Assembly: GCA_018402735.1 (NCBI GenBank)
Contig: JAGYIF010000003.1
Span: 1 to 64,000 of the forward strand
Origin: Pelagibacteraceae bacterium
Lineage (GTDB): Bacteria > Pseudomonadota > Alphaproteobacteria > Pelagibacterales > Pelagibacteraceae
Direction: 5' to 3'
DNA length: 64,000 nt
Shown: positions 9,665 through 20,502 of the stretch, in pieces
How positions within the stretch are numbered: position 1 is the stretch's first letter
How the letters are laid out: every line of letters begins with the position of its first letter
Notes under the pieces: generated by a model
Database searches by the model: none
Seen by the model: the letters and a program-made list of their open reading frames with translations, nothing else
Told to the model about the DNA's origin: nothing
Made by a program: the position numbers and the translations under genes

Positions 9665-10081
9665 CTAAATATATTTCAATAAGGAAACAATTGCTTCAGC
9701 AGCCTCAATACCTTTATTTTTATTTTTAGATTTTGAGCTTCTTTCTGTTGCCTGCTTATAATTTAAAGAGTTAATTATTCCATTTGCAACAGGAATTTTG
9801 AAGGTTACAGAAAGATTTAGTAAAGAATTAACAATTGCAGAAGAGATAAATTCAAAATGTGGTGTTTTTCCTTTAATAATGCAACCTAAAGCAATAAAAA
9901 ATTTATATTTTTTTTTATTAATTTGATGAGCAATTAAAATTGGAATTTCCAAAGATCCTTTGACGGTTTTGATTTCTGCTTCAAGGCCATTATTTTTTAA
10001 AGTCGCAATACAATTTTTTATTAAATTATCTGATATTTCTTTATAATAGTCAGATACGACAATAAGACCAATTTTTTTCAT
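9665..10081 (-). CDS. ribH: 6,7-dimethyl-8-ribityllumazine synthase
   Basis: VKGSLEIPILIAHQINKKKYKFFIALGCIIKGKTPHFEFI. Confidence 0.92.
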   Translation of the reverse strand: MKKIGLIVVSDYYKEISDNLIKNCIATLKNNGLEAEIKTVKGSLEIPILIAHQINKKKYKFFIALGCIIKGKTPHFEFISSAIVNSLLNLSVTFKIPVANGIINSLNYKQATERSSKSKNKNKGIEAAEAIVSLLKYI

Positions 10082-11172
10082 TTCAGAATTTCTTGCTTGA
10101 TAATTTTAATTCCAAATCCATCTAAAGCAACTAGACGCTTTTGTTCACTAGAAACTAAAATCATTTTTTTAATTTTTAAGTTAATCAAAATTTGAGCTCC
10201 AACTCCATAATATCTTAAGGGAGCTCCTTTAATAGTATTTTTTTTTACATTTTTAGATGAGAAAGTATTGGGCATTTCTAAAAGGTTTCCTTCTCTAATT
10301 ATTAACAGAACGCAATTTTTTGTTTTTTTGAAATAGTTAAGAGTTTTTTTAACTTTAAAATTAATACTCTTGTTTAAAAAAATATCTATTGAATTTGAAG
10401 ATAAAACTCTGACTTTGGGTATTTTTTTTTCTGATATGGAACCCTTTATAATAGCCAGATGTTGAATGCCATCTAATTTGTTTATAAAGGTTTTGAGAAG
10501 ATATTGGGATTGATCAAAATTAAAAATTCTTTTTTCTTTTAAATAAATTTGAGTTTCTTTTCTTAATCTATAAGAAATAAGATCCTCAATTTTTGCAATT
10601 TTAAGATTATGTTTTTTTGCATATTTAATTAGCTGATCTCTTTTTGCCATCGAGCCGTCATCATTCATTATTTCACAAATGACCGCTGAACTTCCCATGT
10701 TAGATAGTTTTGCAATATCAACCGACGCCTCCGTATGACCAGCTCTCACAAGACAACCACCCTCTCTAGCGACCAACGGAAATATATGGCCAGGTGTAGC
10801 AATGTCTTTTTTGGAAGAATTTTTTTTAATCGCAGTTAAAATAGTTTTACATCTATCGTAAGCAGATATCCCAGTCGTAACGCCTTTTCTTGCTTCAATA
10901 CTTATAGTAAATGCAGTCTTTAATCTTGATTGATTTGAGCTAGGCATTAATTGCAAGCCTAGTTGATCTGCTTTTAATTTGTCCAGAGCAAGACAAATTA
11001 GGCCCCTGCCGTTTCTTGCCATAAAATTTATTTTTTCTGGTGTTGTTTTATTTGCTAAAAAGACCAAATCTCCTTCATTCTCTCTATTCTCATCATCAAC
11101 TAAAATAAAAATTTTACCTTTTCTAGCATCAGCAATAATAGTGTCGATTTTTGAAAATCTAAATTTTGTCAT
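10078..11172 (-). CDS. ribB: 3,4-dihydroxy-2-butanone 4-phosphate synthase fused to a degenerate GTP cyclohydrolase II-like domain
   Basis: DDENRENEGDLVFLA, FMARNGRGLICLAL, GHTEASVDIAKL; C-terminal half lacks GCHII zinc cysteines. Confidence 0.9.
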   Translation of the reverse strand: MTKFRFSKIDTIIADARKGKIFILVDDENRENEGDLVFLANKTTPEKINFMARNGRGLICLALDKLKADQLGLQLMPSSNQSRLKTAFTISIEARKGVTTGISAYDRCKTILTAIKKNSSKKDIATPGHIFPLVAREGGCLVRAGHTEASVDIAKLSNMGSSAVICEIMNDDGSMAKRDQLIKYAKKHNLKIAKIEDLISYRLRKETQIYLKEKRIFNFDQSQYLLKTFINKLDGIQHLAIIKGSISEKKIPKVRVLSSNSIDIFLNKSINFKVKKTLNYFKKTKNCVLLIIREGNLLEMPNTFSSKNVKKNTIKGAPLRYYGVGAQILINLKIKKMILVSSEQKRLVALDGFGIKIIKQEILK

Positions 11173-11756
11173 TTGTTACTTATTTTGCTTAAATACTTAA
11201 TTACAATGTCAAATTCGATATTAACTACATCATGCTTGTTTAAATTAATAATATTCGTCATTTTTAAAGTGTGAGGAATAATTACTAATGTAAATTTATT
11301 TTTTACAGCTTTAACAATTGTCAAGGAAACTCCATTAATACAAATAGATCCTTTATCAATAAGTAAGTTTGAAAATTTACTATTTACCAAGATATTAATA
11401 GTCCATGTTTTAGATAATTTAGAAACTGACAAAACCTTACCAACACAATCAACGTGACCTTGAACAAAATGACCGGCTATTTCATCTCCATATTTAAGAG
11501 ATTTTTCAATATTAACTATTGAATTTTTTTTTATTATTTTAAAATTTGTAATTTCAAAAGTTTTGTACGAGATAAAAAAAAATAATTTTTTTTTTGAAAA
11601 CTTAGTCAAGGTCAAACAAGCGCCGTTTACAGCTATTGAAGTTCCAATGTCTTTTTTTGAATGAGGAAGATTAGAAAAAATTTCTAAAACAAATCCTTTA
11701 TTTTGTTTTGATATACTTACAACTTTTCCTGTATTTTTTATAATTCCTGTAAACAT
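11169..11756 (-). CDS. ribE: Riboflavin synthase alpha chain
   Basis: MFTGIIKNTGKV, IAVNGACLTLT, GHFVQGHVDCVG, SICINGVSLTI. Confidence 0.95.
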   Translation of the reverse strand: MFTGIIKNTGKVVSISKQNKGFVLEIFSNLPHSKKDIGTSIAVNGACLTLTKFSKKKLFFFISYKTFEITNFKIIKKNSIVNIEKSLKYGDEIAGHFVQGHVDCVGKVLSVSKLSKTWTINILVNSKFSNLLIDKGSICINGVSLTIVKAVKNKFTLVIIPHTLKMTNIINLNKHDVVNIEFDIVIKYLSKISNK

Positions 11757-11759
11757 TAT

Positions 11760-12830
11760 TTAAAAAGAAAATAGCTTATCATTTAATAAATTTATACTTT
11801 GCTTGTATCTAGATAACCGATTAACAGCCAAAGAGGAAATCAGCTGTTTAGCTGATAATTTACTGTTAATAGAGGTTAAATTTGAGAAAATAAAATGATA
11901 TTTATTGATATATTTTTTATTTTTAAAACATTCCAAAGTTTTTAAACCTCCTTCAATTAAAAGCCTTCTGCAACCATGTGTGTAAATTATTTTTAAAATC
12001 GAAGACACATCAATTAAATTTTCTAATTTTTTTAATTTAATTAGGTTAAAATAATTTTTATATTTTTTTATTTTACTTAAATCATTGCTAGCATGAAATA
12101 TTGTTATTTTTTTTTTGTACAAATTGTAATGCTTTGCTCTTATTGAAAGATCAGGATTTATAACAAAGATGTTTGGTGAGAATTTTTCTAGTCCTGACAA
12201 TCTACAATCTAATTTAGGAATATCCTTTAGAAATGTATTTTTTCCTACTAGAATAGAATCATTCATATATCTTAATAAATGAGCAAATTTTAAAGACTGA
12301 TTATTTGTAAAATACTTTTTTCCATTTAAAATAGTAGAGAAGTTTTTAGTTAGAGCAAGTTTTGATGTTACGTATGGAAATTTACTTTTAACGGAGTAAT
12401 CATACTCTTTATAAAAATTTTTATCACTCGAGTTTATTCTTGATACTAAAATTTTTTTTTCTTTTAATTGATTAATTCCATTGCCATTAACTATAGGATT
12501 AGTATCAATGTATGAATAATAAACTTCTTTAACTTTTTTTTTTTTAATTATTCGGGAGCATGGTGGTGTTTTTCCAAAATGTGAACATGGCTCCATTGTT
12601 ACAAAAATTCTTTTTTTAGTATTGCTTGTTAATCTTGATAATGCGTTATGCTCAGCGTGAGGTCTACCGTTTATAGATGTTATACCTACAGATATAATAT
12701 CATTAGTTAAATTTGTAACAACACAGCCAACAGATGGATTTGCGCCTGTAGTAAATTTATTCAATTTAGCTAGGCTAAAAGCCAACTCAGAAAAATATTT
12801 TTTGTAAAAATTATTTAATTTTTGGGACAT
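11760..12830 (-). CDS. ribD: Bifunctional riboflavin deaminase/reductase RibD
   Basis: [33 protein letters not shown]; divergent reductase domain with [13 protein letters not shown]. Confidence 0.93.
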   Translation of the reverse strand: MSQKLNNFYKKYFSELAFSLAKLNKFTTGANPSVGCVVTNLTNDIISVGITSINGRPHAEHNALSRLTSNTKKRIFVTMEPCSHFGKTPPCSRIIKKKKVKEVYYSYIDTNPIVNGNGINQLKEKKILVSRINSSDKNFYKEYDYSVKSKFPYVTSKLALTKNFSTILNGKKYFTNNQSLKFAHLLRYMNDSILVGKNTFLKDIPKLDCRLSGLEKFSPNIFVINPDLSIRAKHYNLYKKKITIFHASNDLSKIKKYKNYFNLIKLKKLENLIDVSSILKIIYTHGCRRLLIEGGLKTLECFKNKKYINKYHFIFSNLTSINSKLSAKQLISSLAVNRLSRYKQSINLLNDKLFSF

Positions 12831-13272
12831 CTATTTTGTCCACAAATTCTTCGAAATCTTTAACTTCTTTAAAATTTGTATATACAGAAGCAAATCGTAC
12901 ATAAGCTACGGGATCAATTTCTTTCAAACCATCCATTACAAATTTTCCAATAGTTGTAGACATGACTTCGTTTTGACCAAGATCTTCAAGATTTCTATAA
13001 ATTTTAGAAATAAACTTTTCGATAGTATCCGTATCTACAGGTCTCTTTCTTAAGGAGATCATCACAGATCTTGTTAATTTATCTCTGTCGAATGGTGATT
13101 TTCTTCCATTCTTTTTTACAACAGTAATTTCTCTAAACTGAACTCTTTCAAAAGTAGTAAATCTTTGATTGCAACAACTACTAAGCCTTCGTCTTCTAAT
13201 AGCAGTACCATCTTCTGAAGCTCTAGAATCAATAACTGAAGTATCCTTTTCTTTACAAAATGGACAAATCAT
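12811..13272 (-). CDS. nrdR: Transcriptional repressor NrdR (atypical zinc ribbon)
   Basis: [44 protein letters not shown] plus ATP-cone; glyA-nrdR-ribD order. Confidence 0.95.
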   Translation of the reverse strand: MICPFCKEKDTSVIDSRASEDGTAIRRRRLSSCCNQRFTTFERVQFREITVVKKNGRKSPFDRDKLTRSVMISLRKRPVDTDTIEKFISKIYRNLEDLGQNEVMSTTIGKFVMDGLKEIDPVAYVRFASVYTNFKEVKDFEEFVDKIDVPKIK

Positions 13273-13277
13273 TAATG

Positions 13278-14564
13278 TTAATAAATAGGAAATCTAGCAC
13301 AAAGTTCTTTTACTTTTATTTGAACCTTTTTTTCAACTTCACTATTGTTATCTTTGTTGTTTTTAAGACCAATAAGAACTTCATTGATATAATCAGCAAC
13401 TAACTTAAATTCAGCTAAACCAAGTCCTCTTGTGGTGCAAGCAGGAGTCCCCAATCTTATTCCTGAAGTGATCCAAGGCTTTTGTTCATCGTAAGGTATT
13501 CCATTTTTGTTGCATGTTAGATTAGCCTTTCCAAGAGAAATTTCTGCCTCTTTACCAGTCAGACCGTGAGGACGAAGATCTAATAGTACAAGGTGTGTAT
13601 CCGTTCCACCTGAAAAAATTTCATGTCCATGATTTTTTAATGTTTCAGATAAAATTTTTGCATTAGATACAACATTTTTTGCATACATTTTAAAATCGTC
13701 AGAAAGTGCTTCTTTAAAACAAACAGCCTTTGCTGCAATCACATGCATTAATGGTCCTCCTTGCAAACCTGGAAATACAGCCGAATTAAATTTTTTAGAA
13801 AGCTCTTCATCATTAGTAAGTATTATTCCTCCCCTAGGACCTCTTAAAACTTTATGCGTCGTTGAAGTTACAACGTCAGCATAATCGCAAGGGTTTGGAT
13901 AAACTTTTCCAGCCACAAGGCCTGAAAAATGGGCCATATCAACCAAGAGCTTTGCTCCTACCTGATCAGTAATATCTCTAAATTTTTTGAAATCAATAAT
14001 TCTAGAATACGCACTACCGCCAGCAATAATTAATTTTGGATTATTTTTTTTTGCTAAATCCATAACATTATCATAGTCAATTAGACCAGTAGTCTTGTCC
14101 ACGCCATAGGCAATAGCATTAAACCATTTACCTGATTGTGATGGTGGCGCTCCATGGGTCAAGTGCCCACCCTGATCTATTCCCATACCCAAAATTGTAT
14201 CTCCAGGATTTAACAATGCTAAAAATACAGCTCCATTAGCTTGAGCTCCGGAGTGTGGCTGAACATTAGCAAATTTTACGTTGTATAATTCTTTTACTCT
14301 TTCTAATGCTAAATTTTCTGCAACATCGACAAATTCACAGCCTCCATAATATCTTTTGCCAGGATAACCTTCTGCATATTTGTTGGTTAAAACAGATCCT
14401 TGAGCATCTAGAACAGCCTTGGAAACAATATTCTCAGAAGCAATAAGCTCAAGATGTGTTTTTTGTCTTTCCAATTCATTGACAAGCGAACCATTTACTT
14501 CTGGATCACTGTCTTGAAGAGATTGGTTAAAAAATGTATTTAAAAAAATATTTTCTACAGACAT
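13278..14564 (-). CDS. glyA: Serine hydroxymethyltransferase
   Basis: [40 protein letters not shown]. Confidence 0.98.
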   Translation of the reverse strand: MSVENIFLNTFFNQSLQDSDPEVNGSLVNELERQKTHLELIASENIVSKAVLDAQGSVLTNKYAEGYPGKRYYGGCEFVDVAENLALERVKELYNVKFANVQPHSGAQANGAVFLALLNPGDTILGMGIDQGGHLTHGAPPSQSGKWFNAIAYGVDKTTGLIDYDNVMDLAKKNNPKLIIAGGSAYSRIIDFKKFRDITDQVGAKLLVDMAHFSGLVAGKVYPNPCDYADVVTSTTHKVLRGPRGGIILTNDEELSKKFNSAVFPGLQGGPLMHVIAAKAVCFKEALSDDFKMYAKNVVSNAKILSETLKNHGHEIFSGGTDTHLVLLDLRPHGLTGKEAEISLGKANLTCNKNGIPYDEQKPWITSGIRLGTPACTTRGLGLAEFKLVADYINEVLIGLKNNKDNNSEVEKKVQIKVKELCARFPIY

Positions 14565-14566
14565 AA

Positions 14567-15016
14567 CTAATTTATTAGCTTAACTCTTCTAGAATGTCTA
14601 CCGCCTTCAAATTCAGTAGTTAAAAAATTCATCACACATTGAAGGGCTATTTTTTTGTTTATTAGTCTGGAACCCAAACAAATGACATTTGCATTATTAT
14701 GCTGTCTAGATAGTTTAGAAGCTTTCACCGTCCCAATTAAAGCAGATCTGATGTTTTTAAATCTATTGGAAGCTATAGACATACCTATACCAGATCCACA
14801 AATTAAAATTCCAAAATTTTTTGAATTAACTTTTTTAGATAATTTTTTTGCATAAGTTGGATAATCAACTGATATATTTTCTCTCTTAGTTCCAACGTCT
14901 GATACGTTTAAATTTTTATATTTTAGAGCTTTTTTAATTATTTCTTTTAATTTGTATCCAGCGTGATCAGATCCGATTACAACAGATTTTGTTAGAAAAT
15001 TTTGTTTTTTAATCAT
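14567..15016 (-). CDS. rpiB: Ribose-5-phosphate isomerase B
   Basis: [42 protein letters not shown]. Confidence 0.96.
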   Translation of the reverse strand: MIKKQNFLTKSVVIGSDHAGYKLKEIIKKALKYKNLNVSDVGTKRENISVDYPTYAKKLSKKVNSKNFGILICGSGIGMSIASNRFKNIRSALIGTVKASKLSRQHNNANVICLGSRLINKKIALQCVMNFLTTEFEGGRHSRRVKLIN

Positions 15017-15071
15017 GAATTGCTACATATATATAAGAAACATATTTAAACTACAATATCTGGTATGTATT

Positions 15072-15122
15072 ATGAGTTGGTTTAAATTTATAAGATCACT
15101 TAAAATTCAAAGTAGACAATAA
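15072..15122 (+). other. Candidate 16-codon leader ORF overlapping hemB start (TAATG)
   Basis: MSWFKFIRSLKIQSRQ*; last base of TAA is first base of the hemB ATG. Confidence 0.3.
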
Positions 15123-16102
15123 TGTTTCCAAATACGCGACTTAGAAGAACCCGAATGCATGATTGGTCAAGAAGACTAATTCAAGAAAATTACATTTCAA
15201 GTTCAGATCTTATTTTGCCAATATTTATTAAAGAAGGAAAAAACGTAATAGAAGAAATCAAGTCTATGCCAGATGTATACAAGTATAGCATTGACACATT
15301 AAAAAAAAAAATAAAAGAAGCTATAAAATACAAAATCCCAGCAGTGGCCCTATTTCCTGAAATTAATAATAATAAAAAAAATGAAACTGGTAGTGAGGCT
15401 TTAAATAAAAATAATCTAATTTGTAATGCTGTAAGAGAAATTAAAAGAAGTTTTGGAAATAGCATAGGTGTTATATGCGATGTTGCTTTAGACCCTTACA
15501 CATCACATGGCCATGATGGAATAGTAAAAAAAAATATTGTTGATAATGACGAAACAATAAAGATTTTAATTGAACAATCACTGAATCAAGCAGAGGCTGG
15601 TTGTGATATTTTAGCTCCATCGGATATGATGGACGGTAGAATTGGTGAAATTAGAAAATCATTAGAAAAAAATAATTATAAAAATATACAATTATTATCC
15701 TATGCTGCTAAATATGCTTCTAATTTTTATGGACCCTTTAGAAATGCTGTTGGTAGTCAATCTAAATTAAAAAGTGATAAAAAAAATTATCAAATGGATT
15801 TCAAAAACTCTAACGAGGCTTTGAGAGAAATTGGTATGGATATAAATGAGGGAGCAGATATGGTAATAGTAAAACCCGCGCTCACCTACTTAGATATTAT
15901 CTCAAAAGCTAAACAAGAATTTAACATACCAATTGTTGCCTACAATGTTTCCGGTGAATACTCGATGATAAAAAATGCAATTAAAAATAACATACTCCCT
16001 GAAGATGCTGTTAATGAAATGATGATTTCATTTAAACGTGCTGGAGCAAACTCAGTTATTACTTATTTTGCCATGGAGTTGGCAAGAAAATTAGATAATT
16101 AA
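15122..16102 (+). CDS. hemB: Porphobilinogen synthase (ALA dehydratase)
   Basis: RLRRTRMHDWSRRLI, DVALDPYTSHGHDG, APSDMMDGRIGEIR, VKPALTYLDII. Confidence 0.98.
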   Translation: MFPNTRLRRTRMHDWSRRLIQENYISSSDLILPIFIKEGKNVIEEIKSMPDVYKYSIDTLKKKIKEAIKYKIPAVALFPEINNNKKNETGSEALNKNNLICNAVREIKRSFGNSIGVICDVALDPYTSHGHDGIVKKNIVDNDETIKILIEQSLNQAEAGCDILAPSDMMDGRIGEIRKSLEKNNYKNIQLLSYAAKYASNFYGPFRNAVGSQSKLKSDKKNYQMDFKNSNEALREIGMDINEGADMVIVKPALTYLDIISKAKQEFNIPIVAYNVSGEYSMIKNAIKNNILPEDAVNEMMISFKRAGANSVITYFAMELARKLDN

Positions 16103-16542
16103 GAGTTATATTTTCTATTATAATAAATTAATGGCAGTTTTGGTGAAAGAATTTTGCATTTAATCACCTTGTGCAAAATTATATAATGATCCCCTGCAGA
16201 AATTTTTTTGTACATAGCACAATCTAGATAACCTAAAGAGTTAGAAATTATTTCTTTATAAAATTTCTTATCAAACTTATTATTTGAACTAGCAAGTTGA
16301 TTTGATATTTTTTTTTGTTTACGTGACAAAAAAATTATCATGTATTTATTTTTATTTTTTACAAAATCTTGAATGGAAGAGGATTTTTTATCAATACACC
16401 ACATCACAAGTGGAGGGTTTAACGAAACTGAGGAAAATGAATTTACAGTAATTCCAATAAATTTTGATTTATTTTTGGTAACAATCGAAGTTATTCCAGT
16501 TGCAAATAAAGATAGGCATTTTCTTAGTTGAATTGAGTTCAT
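16099..16542 (-). CDS. Flavin reductase-like FMN-binding domain protein (start re-assigned)
   Basis: MNSIQLRKCLSLFATGITSIVT...GITVNSFSSVSLNPPLVMWCI; internal ATG at 16542 fits the family and removes the overlap with the upstream gene. Confidence 0.75.
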   Translation of the reverse strand: MNSIQLRKCLSLFATGITSIVTKNKSKFIGITVNSFSSVSLNPPLVMWCIDKKSSSIQDFVKNKNKYMIIFLSRKQKKISNQLASSNNKFDKKFYKEIISNSLGYLDCAMYKKISAGDHYIILHKVIKCKILSPKLPLIYYNRKYNS

Positions 16543-16546
16543 AAAA

Positions 16547-16753
16547 TTAGTTTTTTTTTGCCCATGAAACTTTATTCCGCAATCTTTCATGGAAATAATA
16601 TAAAAAAACTTTAGTAAAAGATTCTATGCCAGCTATCCAAGAACTAGTACTTACACTTCCTCTAATTAGCCATACTATTAAAAAAGTATCAATGGAGGCA
16701 AAAATTCTCCAACTCACGGCTTTTAGAATGCTTCTTCTTTTACTTTCATTCAT
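16547..16753 (-). CDS. DUF2061 small membrane protein
   Basis: KRRSILKAVSWRIFASIDTFLIVWLIRGSVSTSSWIAGIESFTKVFLYYFHERLR. Confidence 0.85.
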   Translation of the reverse strand: MNESKRRSILKAVSWRIFASIDTFLIVWLIRGSVSTSSWIAGIESFTKVFLYYFHERLRNKVSWAKKN

Positions 16754-19017
16754 ATTAGTAATTTGTAGTTGTTATCAAAGCCTCTGTATAGACTATTGAA
16801 ATTGGCATCTAATTTTAAAACTTTTCCAGCCTTCGCTCTTGGTAGAATATATTTTTTTAAATCTAGCTTATTCATAATTTTATTTGAATAATTATCAAAA
16901 ACATCCATTTTTTTATTAATAGGACTAGATGCTAATAGTGAATATCCTTTTGATTTAAATAATATGATACCGCTACCCTTCTCTTGTTCAGGGATTTCTT
17001 TAGTTTCAAGAATCATACCTTTTGTATCTTCCTTATTTTTTATTAGCAAAAATAAATGTTCATACAAATCTTCAAATTTAGTGGCTGAATGTAAAAAATC
17101 ATTTTTTTTTAGCTTAAAAACTTTTTTTCCGCTTTTCTTATTTGAAATTAAATTATTAGAATTTATAAAAAAACCAAAACCGCTTAATGAACATAATAAA
17201 ATTTTTTTGTTTTCTTCTAATAAAAAAACGTCAATAATCTGTTCATTATCAGTTAAAGTAAAATAAGATGAGAAGGGTCTGCCTTTTGGCAAACCGAAAA
17301 TAAAGGAGTCTCCGTCAATAGTGTAGGATTTTCCAAATGATGAAAGAAATATAAATTTGTCTGATTTTTTTCCATTTACAATAATTTGCTCATACACTGC
17401 AAAATCTCGACTACTTTTATATTGAGAGTAACCAATTCTAGCTTTTAAAAATCCATTATTTGAAATAACCACAGATATTGGATCATTAGATTTTAATTCT
17501 TCAATAAGTTCATCAGGGTCCATTTGGTTAAATTTTTCAATTAAAGTCTTTCTGGGTCCGTAACTTGACTTTTCACCAAAGGCAAAAATTACTTCATCAA
17601 TTTCCCTGTCAATTTCTTTTTTTTGTAAAGCTTTGGAAGCTAGTAGCTTGGTCAAAAATTTCTTATTACTTACAAGTTTATTGTTCTCATCTTCAATTTC
17701 CTTCTGTTCTATTTTTCTTAAACTTCGTAACTTCATATCTAAAATGGCATTTACTTGATTTTCACTAAAGCGATATTTTTTCATTAATTCACTTTTAGGG
17801 TTGTTTGAATTTCGTATAGTTTTAATAATGTTATTAAGATGTTTAAATACAATCAAAAATCCTTTTAAAATTTCTAACCTAAGGTTTATTTTGTTTAAAT
17901 CGTATCTAGATTTTCGATCCAGAATTACATATCTATGTTTTAAAAAATTAGATAATACCTCTTTAAGAGACATTACTTTTGGTTCTAGTCTGTGGTTTAA
18001 CACATTCATGTTTAGAAAAAATTTTACTTGGAGTTCAGTTTGTTGATAAAGACTATTCATTAAGATAATTGGATCCACATTTCTATTTTTTGGTCGTATT
18101 ACAACTCTAATATTTTCATCTGATTCATCAATAACGTTATCTATTAATTTATTTGTTTTATTTATTATTAAATCTGCAATTTTTTCTATTAATTTTGATT
18201 TATTTACTTGGAAAGGAATTTGAGTAATGGAAATTTGATACTGACCTTTTCCAAGATCTTCTATTTTATATTTAGCTCTCAATTCAAAGAAGCCTCTACC
18301 AGTTGAGTAAGCTTTAAAAATCTCATTTTTATCATAATTAAGTATTCCTCCTGTTGGGAAATCTGGTCCTTTTATTATTTTTAACAAATCTTTAATTGAA
18401 CAATCTTTGTGATTATTTAAATATTTGAGACCTAAACATATTTCTTCTAAATTATGAGGAGGGATATTAGTTGCCATCCCAACGGCAATTCCGGAGGAGC
18501 CGTTTGCTAATAAATTTGGAAAGGCTGAGGGAAGAACGGTCGGTTCACTTAATTCACCATCATAAGTTTTTCTAAAATCAACTGTGTCAGAGTCTATGTC
18601 TTTAAGTAAAAATTCTGAGACCTCGGTAAGTTTAGTTTCAGTATATCTCATAGCTGCTGCATTATCGCCGTCAATATTACCGAAGTTTCCTTGTCCATTA
18701 ATTAGAGGATATTTAGTTGCAAAATCTTGTGCCAATCTTACCAGGGCATCATATACGGACTGATCGCCATGAGGATGAAATTTACCAATTACATCACCAA
18801 CAACTCTTGCCGATTTTTTAAAACTAGATTTTGGACTTAGATCCAATAAGTACATTGCGTAAATTAATCGTCGATGCACTGGTTTTAAGCCATCCCTTAC
18901 ATCAGGTAAGGCTCTTTGAGTAATTGTAGATAAAGCGTATGCTAAATATTTTTTCGCAAACTGATTTTTAAGTTGGTCTTCAGTAATATTATTTTGTTTC
19001 ATTTGCTTTTTTTTCAA
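16750..19017 (-). CDS. parC: DNA topoisomerase IV subunit A
   Basis: [61 protein letters not shown]; recO-parC order. Confidence 0.95.
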   Translation of the reverse strand: MKKKQMKQNNITEDQLKNQFAKKYLAYALSTITQRALPDVRDGLKPVHRRLIYAMYLLDLSPKSSFKKSARVVGDVIGKFHPHGDQSVYDALVRLAQDFATKYPLINGQGNFGNIDGDNAAAMRYTETKLTEVSEFLLKDIDSDTVDFRKTYDGELSEPTVLPSAFPNLLANGSSGIAVGMATNIPPHNLEEICLGLKYLNNHKDCSIKDLLKIIKGPDFPTGGILNYDKNEIFKAYSTGRGFFELRAKYKIEDLGKGQYQISITQIPFQVNKSKLIEKIADLIINKTNKLIDNVIDESDENIRVVIRPKNRNVDPIILMNSLYQQTELQVKFFLNMNVLNHRLEPKVMSLKEVLSNFLKHRYVILDRKSRYDLNKINLRLEILKGFLIVFKHLNNIIKTIRNSNNPKSELMKKYRFSENQVNAILDMKLRSLRKIEQKEIEDENNKLVSNKKFLTKLLASKALQKKEIDREIDEVIFAFGEKSSYGPRKTLIEKFNQMDPDELIEELKSNDPISVVISNNGFLKARIGYSQYKSSRDFAVYEQIIVNGKKSDKFIFLSSFGKSYTIDGDSFIFGLPKGRPFSSYFTLTDNEQIIDVFLLEENKKILLCSLSGFGFFINSNNLISNKKSGKKVFKLKKNDFLHSATKFEDLYEHLFLLIKNKEDTKGMILETKEIPEQEKGSGIILFKSKGYSLLASSPINKKMDVFDNYSNKIMNKLDLKKYILPRAKAGKVLKLDANFNSLYRGFDNNYKLLI

Positions 19018-19675
19018 TTCTTTCTCTTACTTCTGGAAATCTTATTTTATTCGGCTCAAAAACAAATTTCTTTAAAACAAATTTATTAAGGACTAATCCC
19101 TTGTACAAGTCCCTATTGTCATAATTAGAAGAACTGTCAATTAAAAAATGGGGGTAAAAAAATTTTTTGTTATCTATTTCAAAAATCCATTCTGATAAAT
19201 TATTTTTATAGAAATTAAAATTTTTATTATCTGGATTGATTTCAAAACCAATACTTTTTAACAATTCCTGTTCCCACTCGATATAAAGTTTTAAAGAATT
19301 ATTACCGTCTATATTTTGTAGAAAATGTTCGGAATTATAATATAGATCATAGTAGTCATGTCTTTCGGCTAGTAATTTACAACAAAGTTCTGATAAAGAT
19401 TGTATTAAATTTAATATATCTGGTTTGTCAAAAAATTTCGCTGTTATTGCATCTTTAAGTTCTAGATTATAATAGCCCAAATCATCTTCAGATTTAGATT
19501 TCCAATTAAGCGTAAATTTGTTGCCTATTTGTAAATAATTTTTTTTCTTCTTAGAAGATGCACCATACACAATTCCATTATGAAGGCCGTGTGCGCTAGT
19601 AATAAAAGTAGCAACAGATGAGTTTTCGGAATAATTATTAATTTTTAACAAATAACCAGAATCTTGCCAAATCAT
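18989..19675 (-). CDS. recO: DNA repair protein RecO
   Basis: SSVATFITSAHGLHNGIVYGA, LCCKLLAERHDYYDLYYN; between era and parC. Confidence 0.85.
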   Translation of the reverse strand: MIWQDSGYLLKINNYSENSSVATFITSAHGLHNGIVYGASSKKKKNYLQIGNKFTLNWKSKSEDDLGYYNLELKDAITAKFFDKPDILNLIQSLSELCCKLLAERHDYYDLYYNSEHFLQNIDGNNSLKLYIEWEQELLKSIGFEINPDNKNFNFYKNNLSEWIFEIDNKKFFYPHFLIDSSSNYDNRDLYKGLVLNKFVLKKFVFEPNKIRFPEVRERIEKKANETK

Positions 19676-20502
19676 TAATTTTTTTTTAATACAACTGTTA
19701 GAAAAAGATTACACTTACATTTTAAAACTTTTTCCATTTCATTTCTAGCGTACGTACCAATTGCTTTTATAGATCTGCCATCTTTACCTAGAATAATTTT
19801 TTTATGACTAAGTGTTGAGGCGATAATTTTTTGATGAATCGTATAACTTTGCGATTTTACAAGTTTATCTGTAACTATTGAAATTTGATATGGTATTTCT
19901 TGATTTAAATATTTAAGAATACTCTCTCTTGTTATTTCAGCTAAAAAAATCTCTTTAGATATATTTGTCGTGTTATTTTTTTTATAAATCCATTCTTGAA
20001 CCGGAAGTAAATCTGATATTTTATCTAGGAGTTTTTTTATATTTTTCTTCTTTAACGCAGATAAATAAAAAATAGCATCAAATGATTCGATAAATTTGAT
20101 TTCTGAAATTTTTTTTAAAATATAATCATTATCTACTAAATCAATTTTATTAATAATTAAAAATTTTTTTTTTTTGTATTTATTAATAATTTTTTCAATT
20201 TGATCTAAATAATAAAATTTTGAAGTTACGTCTAAGATAACTAACAGCAAATCTGAGCGATCTATACTTGCCAAAACATCCTTAAAATAATTTGCATCAT
20301 TTTTTTTTTGATAAAATCCTGGAGTATCAATAAATACTATTTGAGTATCATTGTAGTTTTTTACTGCATCAAGTGATTTTAGTGTTGTTTGCACTTTGTG
20401 AGAAACAATAGAAATTTTTTTATCAAAAATTGCATTCACCAAGGTAGATTTTCCAGAATTTGTAGGTCCAGAAATAGCCACATACCCACATTTTTTTGTC
20501 AT
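19675..20502 (-). CDS. era: GTPase Era
   Basis: YVAISGPTNSGKSTLVN, FIDTPGF, NKIDLV, KH-domain KIILGKDGRSIKAIGTYAR. Confidence 0.95.
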   Translation of the reverse strand: MTKKCGYVAISGPTNSGKSTLVNAIFDKKISIVSHKVQTTLKSLDAVKNYNDTQIVFIDTPGFYQKKNDANYFKDVLASIDRSDLLLVILDVTSKFYYLDQIEKIINKYKKKKFLIINKIDLVDNDYILKKISEIKFIESFDAIFYLSALKKKNIKKLLDKISDLLPVQEWIYKKNNTTNISKEIFLAEITRESILKYLNQEIPYQISIVTDKLVKSQSYTIHQKIIASTLSHKKIILGKDGRSIKAIGTYARNEMEKVLKCKCNLFLTVVLKKN

